From Astropecten irregularis (lineage: Eukaryota > Echinodermata > Asteroidea > Paxillosida > Astropectinidae): a stretch of 64,000 nt of DNA. The translations under genes were made by a program, and so were the position numbers. The DNA lies in contig OZ020246.1 in NCBI GenBank assembly GCA_963971285.1, positions 23,720,494 through 23,784,493 on the forward strand. The letters run 5' to 3'. This document shows, piece by piece, positions 11,032 through 21,228 of this stretch. Under the pieces are notes generated by a model. That model made no database searches and was not told the DNA's origin. It was given only the letters and a program-made list of their open reading frames with translations. Numbering within the stretch: position 1 is the first letter of the stretch; each line of letters opens with the position of its first letter.

Positions 11032-12904
11032 AGAAAAAAAAACTAGAGGTTTATGGCTGTTGTGAACAGTACATAAGGCTTTTCCGCATATGATATAAAC
11101 TACTTATCAATAAGAATTGTGTCACTAAGAACGACCTTCCATAACATTGCCTTTTGGTAAAAGAATCATGATTTTAGCTCTTATCACTTTTAACCCAGGA
11201 GCTACTTCCTGTTTGACCGGAAGTAGAGGTCACAGAGGTCAAACAATGTTTCACAAAGAAAGACCTTCTCTAACATTGACATTTGGCGAAAGAATTATGA
11301 TCTTAGCTCTTACCACTTTTAAATGAGGAGCTACTTCCGGTTTGACCGGAAGTAGAGGTCACAGAGGTCAAACAATGTGTCACAAAGAAAGACCTTCTCT
11401 AACATTGACATTTGGCGAAAGAATTATGATCTTAGCTCTTACCACTTTTAAATGAGGAGCTACTTCCTGTTTGACCGGAAGTAGAGGTCACAGGGGTCAA
11501 CCAAGGTATCACAAAGAAAGACCTTGCCTAACATTCACTTTTGGTGAAAGAATCATGATCATAGCTCTTACCACTTTTAAATGAGGAGCTACTTCCTGTT
11601 TGACCGGAAGTAGAGGTCACAGAGGTCAAGCAATGTGTCACAAAGAAAGACCGTGCCTAACAATCACTTTTGGTGAAAGAATCAACTTAATATCTCAAAC
11701 CGTTGATTTTTTGTTGATTTTTAAAGATTTTGATTATTAAATTCAAATCGCTGGTCACATGACACCTGATGACGTCATGATGACGAAAAGTTTCGGGAGA
11801 CAACTACCCTATATGGACTTCCTTCATACCAAGTTTGGTTAAGATCAACCATTTAAAAGTGACCAAAGTGGCGCGTAGAATGCCCCTGTACAAAGTCTAT
11901 ACGAAATCAGGCAGAAGAAGAGGAAGAAGAAGAAGAAAAAAAAAGAAAAAACAGAACAAAAACTAGAGTTTATGGCTGTTAAAAACAGCACATAAGGCTT
12001 TTCCGCATATGATATAATTTGCATGTCAATTAGAATTGTGTGACAAAGAAAGACCTTGCCTAACATTGACATTTGGCGAAACAATTATGATCATAGCTCT
12101 TACCACTTTTAAATGAGGAGCTACTTCCTGTTTGACCGAAAGTAGAGGTCACAGGGGTCAACCAATGTGTCACACAGAAAGACCTTGCCTAACACTGACT
12201 TTTGGTAAAAGAATCATGATCATAGCTCTTACCACTTTTAAATGAGGAGCTACTTCCGGTTTGACCGGAAGTAGAGGTCACAGAGGTCAAGCAATGTAAC
12301 ACAAATGAAAGACCTTGCCTAACATTCACTTTTGGTGAAAGAATCATGATCATAACTCTTACCACTTTTAAATGAGGAGCTACTTCCGGTTTGACCGGAA
12401 GTAGAGGTCACAGAGGTCAAGCAATGTGTCACAATTAAAGACATTGCCTAACATTGTCTATTGGTGAAAGAATCATGATCCTAGCTCTTACCACTTTTAA
12501 ATGAGGAGCTACTTCCTGTTTGACCGGAAGTAGAGGTCACAGAGGTCAAGCAATGTGTCACAGAGAAAGACACTGCCTAACAATCACTTTTAGTGAAAAA
12601 ATCAACTTGATATTTCAAACCGTTGATTTTTTGTACATTTTTAAAGATTTTGATTATTAAATTCAAATCGCTGGTCACATGACACCTGATGACGTCATGA
12701 TGATGAAAAGTTTCGGGAGACAACTACCCTATATGGACTTCCTTCAGACCAAGTTTGGTTAAAATCGGTTGTTTAAAAATAGCCAAAGTGGGGTGCAGAA
12801 TGCCCCTGTGCTTTGTCTATGGGAATTTTGGCGACAAGAAGAGGAAGAGGAAGAAGAGGAAGAAGAGGAAGGAAGAAAAAAAAAAAAAACAGAACAAAAA
12901 TAAA

Positions 12905-13118
12905 GGCTTTTCGCTTGCGCGAAAAAGCCAATAAAAGCTTTTCGCTTCCGCGAAAAAGCCAAAAAAAACAGAACAAAAATAAAGGCTTTTCGCTTCCGCG
13001 AAAAAGCCAAAAAAAAAAAAAACAGAACAAAAATAAAGGCTTTTCGCTTCCGCGAAAAAGCCAAAAAGAAAAAAAAAATAAGAAAAACAAAAGCTGTTCC
13101 GCTGCATGCGAAACAGCT
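12905..13118. repeat. tandem array of five hairpins
   Basis: Four near-identical hairpins (12905-12929, 12936-12960, 12984-13008, 13038-13062) have arms GGCTTTTCGC and GCGAAAAAGCC. A fifth (13092-13118) has different arms, AGCTGTTCCGC and GCGAAACAGCT. They are separated by 'aaaaacagaacaaaaataaa' linkers. The arms form stable stems in DNA or RNA. The array closes the higher-order repeat on the right. Function is unknown. Confidence 0.75.
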
Positions 13119-13125
13119 AATTATA

Positions 13126-13500
13126 CAAAAGTCATCATAAAAAGCATTTTTAGCCAGACTGTTGGCGTTGTGGTATATGATTGGCTCGCATGGCCTGGCA
13201 TATGCGAACAATAATTACACTAATTGTGAAATAGGTATAGGATTCATTAGGAGTAACTTCACAATAGAAATACTAATGGCTCCCCTCTCCAACCGCACAA
13301 AGGGACATTTATGGGCTGTCAAATTAATTTCCTGGCTTGCAAAAGCTCCCCAAAGTGCAGGATACCTTTCATCGATGATGATGAAATTGTCAGCATAATT
13401 ATTGAGAAAATTGCTCCAAAACAACATCGTTATGATAATTTCAGCATGGAAAACCTATGCACTACACAGTAAGCCATGTCTCATGTAATGTTGTATTAAA
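13126..13500. other. unannotated spacer
   Basis: No convincing exon or repeat is recognised. Confidence 0.35.
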
Positions 13501-13502
13501 TG

Positions 13503-13793
13503 TACTATATCATACTTTGGTATAGCATACCGAAACAGACATCTTCACAGGTTTACCTATAACTTACAGGGTAGAAAGATTGTGATGATAAAAACATACC
13601 GTTTAAATTTTTCTACCTGAAATGCTGTATTTATTTAGAAAAGATTCACACCATTTGGCCAAAAATGATTTTGATCTTCGGAAGATCAAAAATTCTGTAA
13701 AAAGAGAGCGTTTTCATTGATTTCTAAAAAACAAAACAAAATGGGCACCGTGTGGGACTGGGAATTTCACAGAAACCAAAGTATGAAATGACA
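13503..13793. mobile_element. degenerate TTAA MITE
   Basis: It starts 'tatcatactttggtatagcat' and ends 'accaaagtatgaaatgacatt', matching both termini of the TTAA family, with the same internal phrases. The flanking TTAA sites have decayed. Confidence 0.6.
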
Positions 13794-13844
13794 TTCAAAG
13801 GACTGGAAATTTCGCATCTGTCTGCATTGGGCACAACATCATGG

Positions 13845-14175
13845 GTGTCGATCCCGGGGGGATAGGGGGATATATCCCCATCACCCCCACCCCGATAAAA
13901 GCCTCTTTTTTCATACCCGTTATTTCAGAATGGATTCACGAAATTGAGATGGAGCCTGAGCCTCGGTTTCGTTAACGCCATATGTTTACTTCTTCTGAAT
14001 ATCGTTTTTAAATGCTCTAAAATGGGACTTTCAGACTCTGTTTTTTTGTATGTCCTGCATGGTGTGGGAAGGGGCTATCCCCCTCACACAACCCCACCCC
14101 CGGTCACTTCGCTCTCTCACATAGGACACAAAATCACCAATCATCCCCCAATCATGAAAAGAAATCGACACCTAT
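13845..14175. repeat. interspersed repeat with GGTGTCGAT ends
   Basis: The left end GGTGTCGATCCC is mirrored by 'aaatcgacacc' near 14170. The interior phrase 'attcacgaaattgagatggagcctgagcctc' recurs near 43820-43855 in gene B. Probably a non-autonomous DNA transposon; boundaries are approximate. Confidence 0.45.
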
Positions 14176-14307
14176 ATAATGCACAACATTATACCTCATA
14201 TCTTGTGCATGGCTGGAAAATGGTTTCCCTAGTGTAGTGTTTTGATAAAGTTCATTTTGTGTATTTAATATACGAACATTTAAAATAACACCCCTAAACA
14301 CACACCA

Positions 14308-14546
14308 GGGGCCAATTTCATAAAACTGTTAAGCACAAAAATTTGCTAAGCATGACATTTCTGTCTTAATAAAAATACGGTAACAACCAAATTTCCACGT
14401 GTTGTGTATTACTTGTGATTGCTCTTTGGCTGTTGTTCGCTGACCATGAATATCAAATGGAATTTTCAATGGTGGTTTGTTTTATTGGGCGAGACATTTT
14501 TGTGCCCAGCAAATTTTCGTGCTGAACAGTTTTATGAAATTGGCCC
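14308..14546. mobile_element. foldback MITE with GGGCCAATTTCAT ends, copy 1
   Basis: It begins GGGCCAATTTCATAAAAC and ends with the inverted form GTTTTATGAAATTGGCCC. The interior repeats 'taagcacaaaa'. At least eight further copies lie in the window. No coding capacity. Confidence 0.7.
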
Positions 14547-14633
14547 TAGCACACGCATTCCAACGCTATATGATTTTTTGAATTTTTGACAAACAAATTC
14601 AGGTTGCTTATAAAAGCGTTAAATGCAGTGGCG

Positions 14634-14860
14634 TATCTAGGGAAAACGGAGCCTGGGCAAGCGCTATAACTGCGCTCCTAATTTCAACTTCTGATGCCAA
14701 TGAAAAAGCAATCGGACAATTTGAAATTGGAAACTTTCTTTGTTTGTTCATTGGATTTTATTTCTAATAACCTCATTAGTACAATTAGTACAGGTACCAT
14801 TCTTTGTTTTTGCACTGCCTAAAACGTATTAACCAAATGGTGATCGATCTGATAATATTC
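14634..14860. mobile_element. partial hAT-like repeat (CAGTGGCGTATCTAGGG end)
   Basis: The left end CAGTGGCGTATCTAGGG and the interior match the copy at 33050-33252, whose right end is ATGCCACTG. The right end is not clear here. Confidence 0.5.
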
Positions 14861-15368
14861 AGATATCCTTAATATTATACATATACTCCAAAAAGACCAA
14901 GGGAAGCCATTTTTTTATTCTATATATTTCGTTCTTTATTCAGAACATCTTCAGGAATGGAGCATGTATTTCCTGAAGATGTTCTAAAACGTAACGCCCG
15001 GGCACTGTTTTGCCACTCCCCTCCACCACGCCCACACCACCACACCCCCTCCCACCTAGATACTCACTGATTAAGTGTCAAGATTACGTAATTTTGATAT
15101 CCCCCAAATAACAGAGAAGTTACAAGACTGGACAGCACAGAATTTTCCAAGGAAATATTGGACACACTAGGAAAGCTCTCAGCCCGAATGATTGTATGCC
15201 TTTAATCATTGCCAATCCAAAATACTGAAGCCTACTACCCTCAGCTAAAGAAGAACTTACCAATAAAATAATGCTAATATTATTGTTATTTTACACCTTT
15301 CTTTCAATTCTTGTACATAAGCCCAACAATCAAAAGGAAACAAATCTTTGAACTTGTTTTTTTTCCAG
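14861..15368. other. intron or upstream sequence of gene A
   Basis: It contains a small inverted repeat around 14940-14990 ('gaacatcttcagga...tcctgaagatgttc') and ends in the T-rich tract and AG of the acceptor at 15368. No exon is seen. Confidence 0.4.
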
Positions 15369-15623
15369 GACGATCTTGAATTCATCTACTACAACGACAC
15401 CTACATCCTGAGCCCAGAGGCTAGGCCGAGCCTGGACAGCTTCGACCGGGCCATACGCACCATGTCTGTCATGCTGGACGTGATGGGGGAGGACGGCGTG
15501 GATCCGGGCTCAAGGGAGGTCCTCTGCACGCATATCTACCTCGGAGACCTGGCCAGCGAGTTATTCGTTGATACGACCCGGACTGACTTCACCGATTACG
15601 GCGAACTGAAGGGGCTGGTGACG
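15369..15623 (+). CDS. gene A exon 1 (visible): GAIN subdomain A
   Basis: Acceptor 'ttttttttccag', donor 'acg|gtgagc', phase 0 to 0, 85 codons. The product starts DDLEFIYYNDTYILSPEARP and is helical, like the start of aGPCR GAIN-A. GC content rises sharply over flanking introns. It corresponds to the gene B exon at 58307-58498. Confidence 0.85.
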
Positions 15624-16136
15624 GTGAGCGATAAGCAAAAAAATACAGGAATTAAGTTCGTTTTCACTTTATGAATTGTTAATTTCAATTTTCATTTACC
15701 GTGTTGTGTGAATTTTGCGGTACTTGTTGTGAAATGAATCTGTATTGCCCCGAATTAGCGCAATGGATCGGATAAAACAAAATCTTGACGAATAAACGAA
15801 TTTTAGAAAGGTTAATTATTTTCGTTGACCGAAAAATTAAACAACAAATTGCCTTACATTTGTCGTTCTGATACAAAACGGCCAGGTCAGTCTTATAAAA
15901 ATATGCATGTCAACAAATTTTTCTTTTTTGAAATAAATTTCCGCTAATTCTTGACGGACATTTAAAGAGAAATTGTGGAAATGTTGGAAAAGGTAGGGGG
16001 ATTTCAGCTGTAACTGTTTAAATCGTGCTTTTTCGTTGATGAGTTTATTCGAAAAGAAAGAATAAATTCACTTCATTGTCCCCTTGAATTGCATTTAATT
16101 GTGTCGTTGTAAATAATCAATCCTTTTTTTTTTCAG

Positions 16137-16205
16137 TATATCATTGAGGTTTATGATACTCTCATTGACCCAGCGTACCATGACGACTGGCTGGTAATAA
16201 GAAAG
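16137..16205 (+). CDS. gene A exon 2: GAIN-A helix
   Basis: Acceptor 'tttttttttcag', donor 'aag|gtatat', phase 0 to 0, 23 codons (IEVYDTLID...WLVIRK). It has the same length and phase as the gene B exon at 58978-59046. Confidence 0.8.
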
Positions 16206-16706
16206 GTATATGTTTTCAGTTGTTAGTATTTTTGTTCTTTTGCCGGGATTATGGAAATTTCTACTAGGCCTATATTTCTACTATAATATAGATACTTTTA
16301 AGCTAATATATTGATGTCGAGTAAAACAAAAACTGAACATACTGATTGCTCATACAAGGATTTTTTTTTAGGAAAATGGTGATCGATGTCACGCTATGTC
16401 GTCTTGCTTGTTGCACCGGACGTTTCGGCTGCTGGAACGGCTAGCCTTCATCAGGCAACTGAAGAACTGGATGCTGCGGTGACAGTAGTCTAATGAAGGC
16501 TAGCAGTTCAAGCAGCTGAAACGTCACTACCAGCAACACGAAATTGACCAAAATCAACCCCCTCTCTCGCTCGACATTTCAGTCACGTGATAATGGACTG
16601 TAGCCTCAAATTTGAGCCACAAATAAACATTTATACTTAAAAATGCTGCAGGATTTTAGGTTACATGTGAAATTGACGAAGCTGTTACATTTTTATTCCT
16701 TGCTAG

Positions 16707-16815
16707 ATTTTTCCCGCCTTCTCGTCTGTGGTGAACACGGTTGATACACTATCGGTGTTACTGGCCAACACACTAGAAATGCCCTCTACACTGTTTAGCA
16801 ACATCGATAATATCG
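16707..16815 (+). CDS. gene A exon 3: GAIN-A helix
   Basis: Acceptor 'ccttgctag', donor 'g|gtaaga', phase 0 to 1. The product IFPAFSSVVNTVDTLSVLLA continues into LEMPSTLFSNIDNI. It is equivalent to the gene B exon at 59685-59808. Confidence 0.8.
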
Positions 16816-16946
16816 GTAAGAAAACCAGAAATTAACCTGGTTAATCTTGGTTTAACCCGGTTTAACCTGTATGTTAACATGGTTAGGCATGTTATGATTC
16901 CCAGGTCCAACCTAAAAGCATCAAAAGGTTTAAACCATACCCAAGG

Positions 16947-17165
16947 GGCCTTTACGAAATTAGGCTTGAGGCTGGACTTGGATTTTATTTTGCCAGGGCC
17001 ATTTGGTGTCCTAAATGAAATGAAGGGCTTGAGGTACATGGCAAAGCTGGAGCCTTTCTTCGGCTTCGTCATGTGGCCCAATCCCTTCGTTTCGTTTTGT
17101 GGGTCTCAAATTGCGGTAGCGAAATAAGTCCCAAGCCTAGCCTCAAGCCTAAATTCGTAAAGGCC
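16947..17165. mobile_element. MITE with GGCCTTTACGAAATTAGG ends
   Basis: The left end GGCCTTTACGAAATTAGG is matched by the inverted right end CCTAAATTCGTAAAGGCC. It lies in the intron after gene A exon 3. A diverged relative lies near 44575-44760. Confidence 0.65.
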
Positions 17166-17358
17166 GAAAATGTTGACAAATCCCCATGCACCTTTGTTAA
17201 AATGCAACAACTTTAAAAGTATTTTGGAAATTTAATTCAAGGCCTAAACCATGGCCAGAATCTCCCCCAAATCGGCAAAATAAAATATGTTGGTATATTG
17301 GCGTTTTGTTCTATTGCTGTGTCCCAGAATGGCATTGTCACCCCATCCATTTGTCTGG

Positions 17359-17604
17359 AGACAATTTCATAGAGCTGTTTAAGCACAAAATAATCTTAAA
17401 CATGAAAAGCCTTCCTTGATCAAACATGATTACCAACCACATGTTCATGTAATATGTTTACTGCTTTTGACTTGTATTCGCCCATTGTTTGCTGAGCATA
17501 TTATTCACAAGGAGTATTGGCTGGCATACTGATTTGATTGTATACCAAGTTTTGGTGTGCTTAAGCAAATTTTGGTGCAGCGGCAGCTCTATGAAATTGT
17601 CCGC
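17359..17604. mobile_element. foldback MITE (CAATTTCATAGAGCTG ends)
   Basis: The left 'acaatttcatagagctgttt' and right 'cagctctatgaaattgt' ends are inverted copies. Same family as 14308-14546. It lies in an intron of gene A. Confidence 0.65.
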
Positions 17605-17704
17605 AGAAGCTGGCGAAAGGGCTGATATTCAATTAGACAATGCATATTTGAATAGATTACAATTATCATATAAATTAGCACAATTCCTATTTCCCCATAC
17701 TCAG

Positions 17705-17824
17705 CATATAACCTGGAAAAGAAGACTTGGGCTGAATTTCTGGTAGGGGAAAGTATCTTCGAATTTGACGAGAATGAGGGAATAGCCATACCGTTAGACT
17801 TCATGGAGCAAGTGGGATTCGAAG
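17705..17824 (+). CDS. gene A exon 4: start of GAIN subdomain B
   Basis: Acceptor 'catactcag', donor 'g|gtaggc', phase 1 to 1. It includes GIAIPLDFMEQVG, matching the 'I-x-hP-x-x-x-hxx' strand pattern that opens GAIN-B. It parallels the gene B exon at 60414-60575. Confidence 0.8.
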
Positions 17825-18027
17825 GTAGGCAATATTTTTTTGTGTGATTCCTTTGGACTCATTATATTCAAATTGTTCCTGCCAGGCCAAGAATTGTCTG
17901 CTTCCAAAACTGTATATCGGACATGAATGACTTGTAAAGTAAATGGAAAATTGACATTTTAAAGGATACCTTCATGTTTACATAGCCAGAATGATCTCCA
18001 ATGCTTCATCAAAATAATAAAACAAGT

Positions 18028-18205
18028 AATAAACTGCTGCAAACTGCTCATCAGCCAAAATAATGACTTGAAATTTATAAAATGCTTGGAGATAGCCTGA
18101 CGCGTTCCGATCCTAGCAGGATCTTTCTTCGAAGGCTTCGATAAAGATTCTGCTTGGATCGAAACGCGTCAGGCCCTCCTAGCTCCAAGTATTTGGCAAA
18201 ATAAT
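18028..18205. repeat. GATCCTAGCAGGATC repeat, copy 1
   Basis: It contains 'aaactgctgcaaactgctcatcagcc', GATCCTAGCAGGATC, and then 'gatcgaaacgcgtcaggccctcctag'. The two GACGCGTT(C)CGATC flanks are inverted, so it can fold back. Other copies lie near 22004, 37318, 45363, 55640, 56985, 58818 and 59343. Confidence 0.65.
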
Positions 18206-18604
18206 AATGTCAGCTTTCTGGTTTCGATGAAAACCCCACTAGCTTCGACAAGTGCATGAGGCTTAATTTACACTTAAATTATTCAATTACCCATTTGTGG
18301 CCCAATCTGGCAAAATGAGGCACAAGACACACCGAAGCTGATTAATTTAATAAACATTCCATTATTAGTGACCTAATCTAGCAAAATGGGGCACAAGTCG
18401 CTCAATCTGTTTCTAAGGACTACTCCATTTTTATAATGTTGTTGCATCGCGTAAAATAAATGTGAATTTCGTATGTTTCTAACCCAAAAATGGCTTTGTT
18501 TTCTGAGACGTTAGACTTGAGAGATATTCCTAAATGCGAAGATAAACATAAACGTTCCGATGCACGATGTCGAAGGAAATGGGAGGGTTTAAAATCGACA
18601 TTAA

Positions 18605-18932
18605 AGATAATATCATACTTTGGTTGTTTTCAAAGAAATTCAGATTCATGAGCAAAAATATCACGAAAGATACAATAACGGTGATATTTGAAAAACAGTG
18701 AAAACAAACAAGGTATTTGTTAAATCCTTTCACCGTTATTTTATTTATCTTCTAAAGATCAAATTTTCTTTAGGTTATTTGTTTTACTCGTTTCTTGATA
18801 AAAAATACAACATTTCAGGCAGAAAAACTTGAACGATTATGTTTCTACCATCACCATCTTTATACCCTGTAAGTTATAGGTACATCTGTGAGGATTTCTG
18901 TTTTGGTATGCTACCAAAGTATGATAGTACCT
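18605..18932. mobile_element. TTAA MITE in gene A intron
   Basis: It is preceded by TTAA at 18601 and followed by TTAG. The ends 'tatcatactttggt' and 'accaaagtatgatagtacct' are inverted repeats. Confidence 0.65.
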
Positions 18933-19016
18933 TTAGGACGCATTTTAGGATCTGAGCAAAATGAATTAATGGAAATCGGTATAATGCAAAGATGTTTCTT
19001 TTCTTTGTGACGTCAG

Positions 19017-19122
19017 ATGATGACGTAGTGACAGTGGTTGGAGTTCGGTATCGTAATATCAGTGACATCATGGGTACTAATAAAACAGGTGCCTCGGCCT
19101 CAGTGTCCATACGTGGAAATAG
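19017..19122 (+). CDS. gene A exon 5: GAIN-B strands
   Basis: Acceptor 'gtgacgtcag', donor 'ag|gtaagg', phase 1 to 2. The product is VVTVVGVRYRNISDIMGTNK plus a Ser/Ala strand. It contains two N-glycosylation sequons (NIS, NKT), as expected for an extracellular domain. Confidence 0.8.
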
Positions 19123-19271
19123 GTAAGGATTCCACAATATGCCATATTACACCACAATTTATTACATGATGATTAATTATACTGGTATCCAGATCAATTG
19201 ACCACTTTCTTCATTTTTATGTCGTTTTATTCATAATGGGAATGTATTAATCTACATGAATGTATATAAAT

Positions 19272-19553
19272 AACCGGGGATGGGACCTTATGGAGACTTT
19301 CCCTTAGGGTCGTGCATAAACTTTACTTACCTATTTCTGAACACCCTCCAAACCAATGAACTTGAAATTGACATATGTTCATATTGAGAGCATTTTCTGT
19401 CTTCTCTTAAAATATGGACATTGAAAATATGTCTTTAAAAGGTAGCTGGTACCTTAGGGAGACATCGAAAAGTCTCCCTAAGTCCCGATGTCTCCCTAAT
19501 GTCCACTTTTAGATGCTAACGTGTCTCCCTAATACCTCATTTGTAATGATGGT
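19272..19553. repeat. 'tctccctaa' interspersed repeat, copy 1
   Basis: It has the phrase 'gacatcgaaaagtctccctaagtcccgatgtctccctaa' and 'gatgctaacgtgtctccctaatacc'. Copies recur at 33712-34310 and 57612-57882. Class unknown. Confidence 0.55.
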
Positions 19554-19585
19554 TACTTGTATAATCACTATCTTGGTTTCTGCAG

Positions 19586-19700
19586 TACGTTCAAACCAAG
19601 GGTGCTGTCGCTGGACGTAGTCTCTTTAACAGTCGTTAAAGAATCCGATTTGAGCCACACGCCAGTATCAATAACGTACAGACTGCATAATGAAGAACAG
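19586..19700 (+). CDS. gene A exon 6: GAIN-B strands
   Basis: Acceptor 'tttctgcag', donor 'cag|gtaaga', phase 2 to 0. The product reads VLSLDVVSLTVV and ends SITYRLHNEEQ, the 'V-x-ITh' strand just before the GPS in aGPCRs. Confidence 0.83.
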
Positions 19701-19829
19701 GTAAGATTCGCTTATATATTTCAAAAATGCTAATAGAAATTTAGATGTACATTTTAATTACCAAAATTGTAAGCCATATTTTCTGATGTAAATTCATCTT
19801 GATTTCCTTTTTTCTTTTCATTGAAAACT

Positions 19830-19930
19830 GAACAACGAACAATTTCTGGAGCGGGATTCAAACCTCCTGAGGTCGCTGTTTCGAATCCTGCTCAAGTCAA
19901 TTTCTGTTCGTTCACCTTTCAATGACTTGT
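19830..19930. repeat. head-to-head truncated tRNA-SINE pair
   Basis: A reverse SINE half ('ctggagcgggattcaaacctcctga') is fused to a forward half ('ggtcgctgtttcgaatcctgctcaagtcaattt'), making an imperfect palindrome around box B. Similar structures occur at 47190-47335 and 50040-50140. Confidence 0.55.
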
Positions 19931-19995
19931 AATTACTCCATTTAGTTTCTCCTTTTTGTGGTTATCATTGGTGATTATTCTCTTTATTTTGACAG

Positions 19996-20045
19996 ATTCG
20001 ATCTCACCAAGAAGTAATATGCGTGTACTGGGATTTTACAGACTA
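19996..20045 (+). CDS. gene A exon 7: first half of the GPS motif
   Basis: Acceptor 'attttgacag', donor 'ta|gtgagt', phase 0 to 2. The product IRSHQEVICVYWDFTD carries the canonical CxYW(D/N) of the GPS. Confidence 0.85.
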
Positions 20046-20089
20046 GTGAGTATTATTACCGTATCATTGCTAAAGCTAGCCTCGTTCCA

Positions 20090-20195
20090 ATTCTCTGGCT
20101 GCGGCTGCAAATTGCGCATACCTATGACAGCCACTAGCCAGTGACTGCAGCCATTTCCATAGACTTGTGTGTTATTTGCGGTCGCAGCCAGAGAA
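20090..20195. repeat. 'tctctggctgcg' inverted repeat
   Basis: The ends 'ttctctggctgcggctgcaaat' and 'atttgcggtcgcagccagagaa' are inverted. A related single copy lies at 56852-56940. Confidence 0.5.
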
Positions 20196-20328
20196 AATAA
20201 GTTAGATCAATCTCAACTTTGTATCGTCAGTATCACCGTAGTAGTGATTTGTATACATCGTACTTTGCTTAGCAATTAATATTGGTTCAATTTTAAGATC
20301 AGTCTTAGTGCTTCGTGAAATTCACCCC

Positions 20329-20559
20329 GGGCCAATTTCACAGAGCTGCTTATAAGCACAAAAATTTGCTTAAGCACCAAGAATCTTGGTAAATAACATC
20401 AGTATAATTATGTCAGCCAAAACTCCTTGTATGTGAATGTTATCCTCAGCACACAATGGCCGAATACAACTCAAAAACAGTAAACATCATGTGGAAATAT
20501 GGGAAGAGTTTTCATGCTTAAGTAAATTTTGTGCTTAAGCAGCTCTATGAAATTGGCCC
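20329..20559. mobile_element. foldback MITE (GGGCCAATTTCA ends)
   Basis: It starts GGGCCAATTTCACAGAGC and ends GCTCTATGAAATTGGCCC. Intron 7 of gene A, just upstream of the GPS core exon. Confidence 0.7.
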
Positions 20560-20635
20560 AATAGATCTATTGGTTTCAAATCCCATAAGTGTCATTCTTT
20601 GTTTCAATGGTCTTGTATTGCCATTTCCTGTGTAG

Positions 20636-20768
20636 TATTGACGATGGAGGATTCTGGAGCAATGAGGGATGCACGTTGGTGGAGAGCAGCACGGGTCCTG
20701 ACTCCACACTGTGCATGTGCAACCACACAACCAACTTCGGTCTGCTGGTACTCGATTCAGAGGAAGAG
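20636..20768 (+). CDS. gene A exon 8: GPS core and tethered agonist
   Basis: Acceptor 'ttcctgtgtag', donor 'gag|gtacgt', phase 2 to 0. It contains GGFWSNEGC, then CMCNHTTNFGLLVL. This is the C-x-C-x-H-x-T GPS pattern, with cleavage expected between the two Thr of HTT. P1 is Thr rather than the usual Leu, which could affect efficiency. TNFGLLV would be the tethered agonist. Confidence 0.93.
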
Positions 20769-20883
20769 GTACGTGAGCCATAAGACAATATAAGCATCAG
20801 CTGTTTATCTATCTCATCAGTGGATATCGTGTGTTAAGTGTTCAATTTCTATTGATTTCGTGCATGTGGTTATTTCATTTTAG

Positions 20884-20987
20884 GAGACAAATTGGCACTT
20901 TATCATTCTCACCTGGCTGATGACTGCCGGTGGGGGCGTCTCGGCCATCGCTTTGACCGTCATACTGGCCATAATGCTGCATCTCAG
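20884..20987 (+). CDS. gene A exon 9: transmembrane helix 1
   Basis: Acceptor 'cattttag', donor 'ag|gtaaga', phase 0 to 2. The product ETNWHFIILTWLMTAGGGVS runs into AIALTVILAIMLHLR, a typical aGPCR TM1. Confidence 0.88.
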
Positions 20988-21228
20988 GTAAGAAGAATGA
21001 GAATAATTTGTACAGGCATATTCAAATATTTGCATCACCTGGGACGATTTCATACAAGAAGAAGATCCATCTTTACTTTAAGTTGTCACTTTCACTATCT
21101 CAGTGATCTCATCAGTTGGTGCTCAAGATCATTCTTAGTGCTTCACAATCCCAACTTCAAACTTCAATGTTCATAAATCAACATTTTTGTAATAGTTATT
21201 GTACACTGTGGTGTGTTTTATCCTCCAG

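Larger units (their letters stand above)
7876..13125. repeat. higher-order repeat: 130-bp units alternating with CRE modules
   Basis: From about 8750 to 12600 there are 17 units of about 128-130 bp (8830, 8960 and 9089 give the period). They lie in blocks separated by copies of a module of about 330 bp. Each unit has a palindrome CTTCCGGTTTGACCGGAAG, or a one-base variant, followed by AGGTCACAGAGGTCA. Each module has a TGATGACGTCA site, the phrase 'accaagtttg(a/g)ttaagatc', a purine-rich GAA tract and a hairpin ending 'aaggcttttccgcat'. The stretch 7876-8720 holds older, diverged module copies with paired TGACGTCA sites. Apparent reading frames here are low-complexity and not genes. The arrangement resembles a mobile element with expanded internal tandem repeats, but no terminus was fixed. 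Confidence 0.8.

Noticed and set aside
8750-12600. CRISPR-like regular repeats
   Set aside because: Units are contiguous 130-bp tandem repeats without unique spacers, in a eukaryotic intron-rich context.
12759-13214. Several overlapping frames on both strands (Lys-rich or Phe-rich)
   Set aside because: They arise from A-runs and the hairpin array; low complexity and present on both strands.
16365-16560. Possible end of a LINE or Penelope-like element ('gacgtttcggctgct ... gccttcatcaggc')
   Set aside because: The phrase resembles retroelement tails, but there is no coding part or second copy in the window to support a class.
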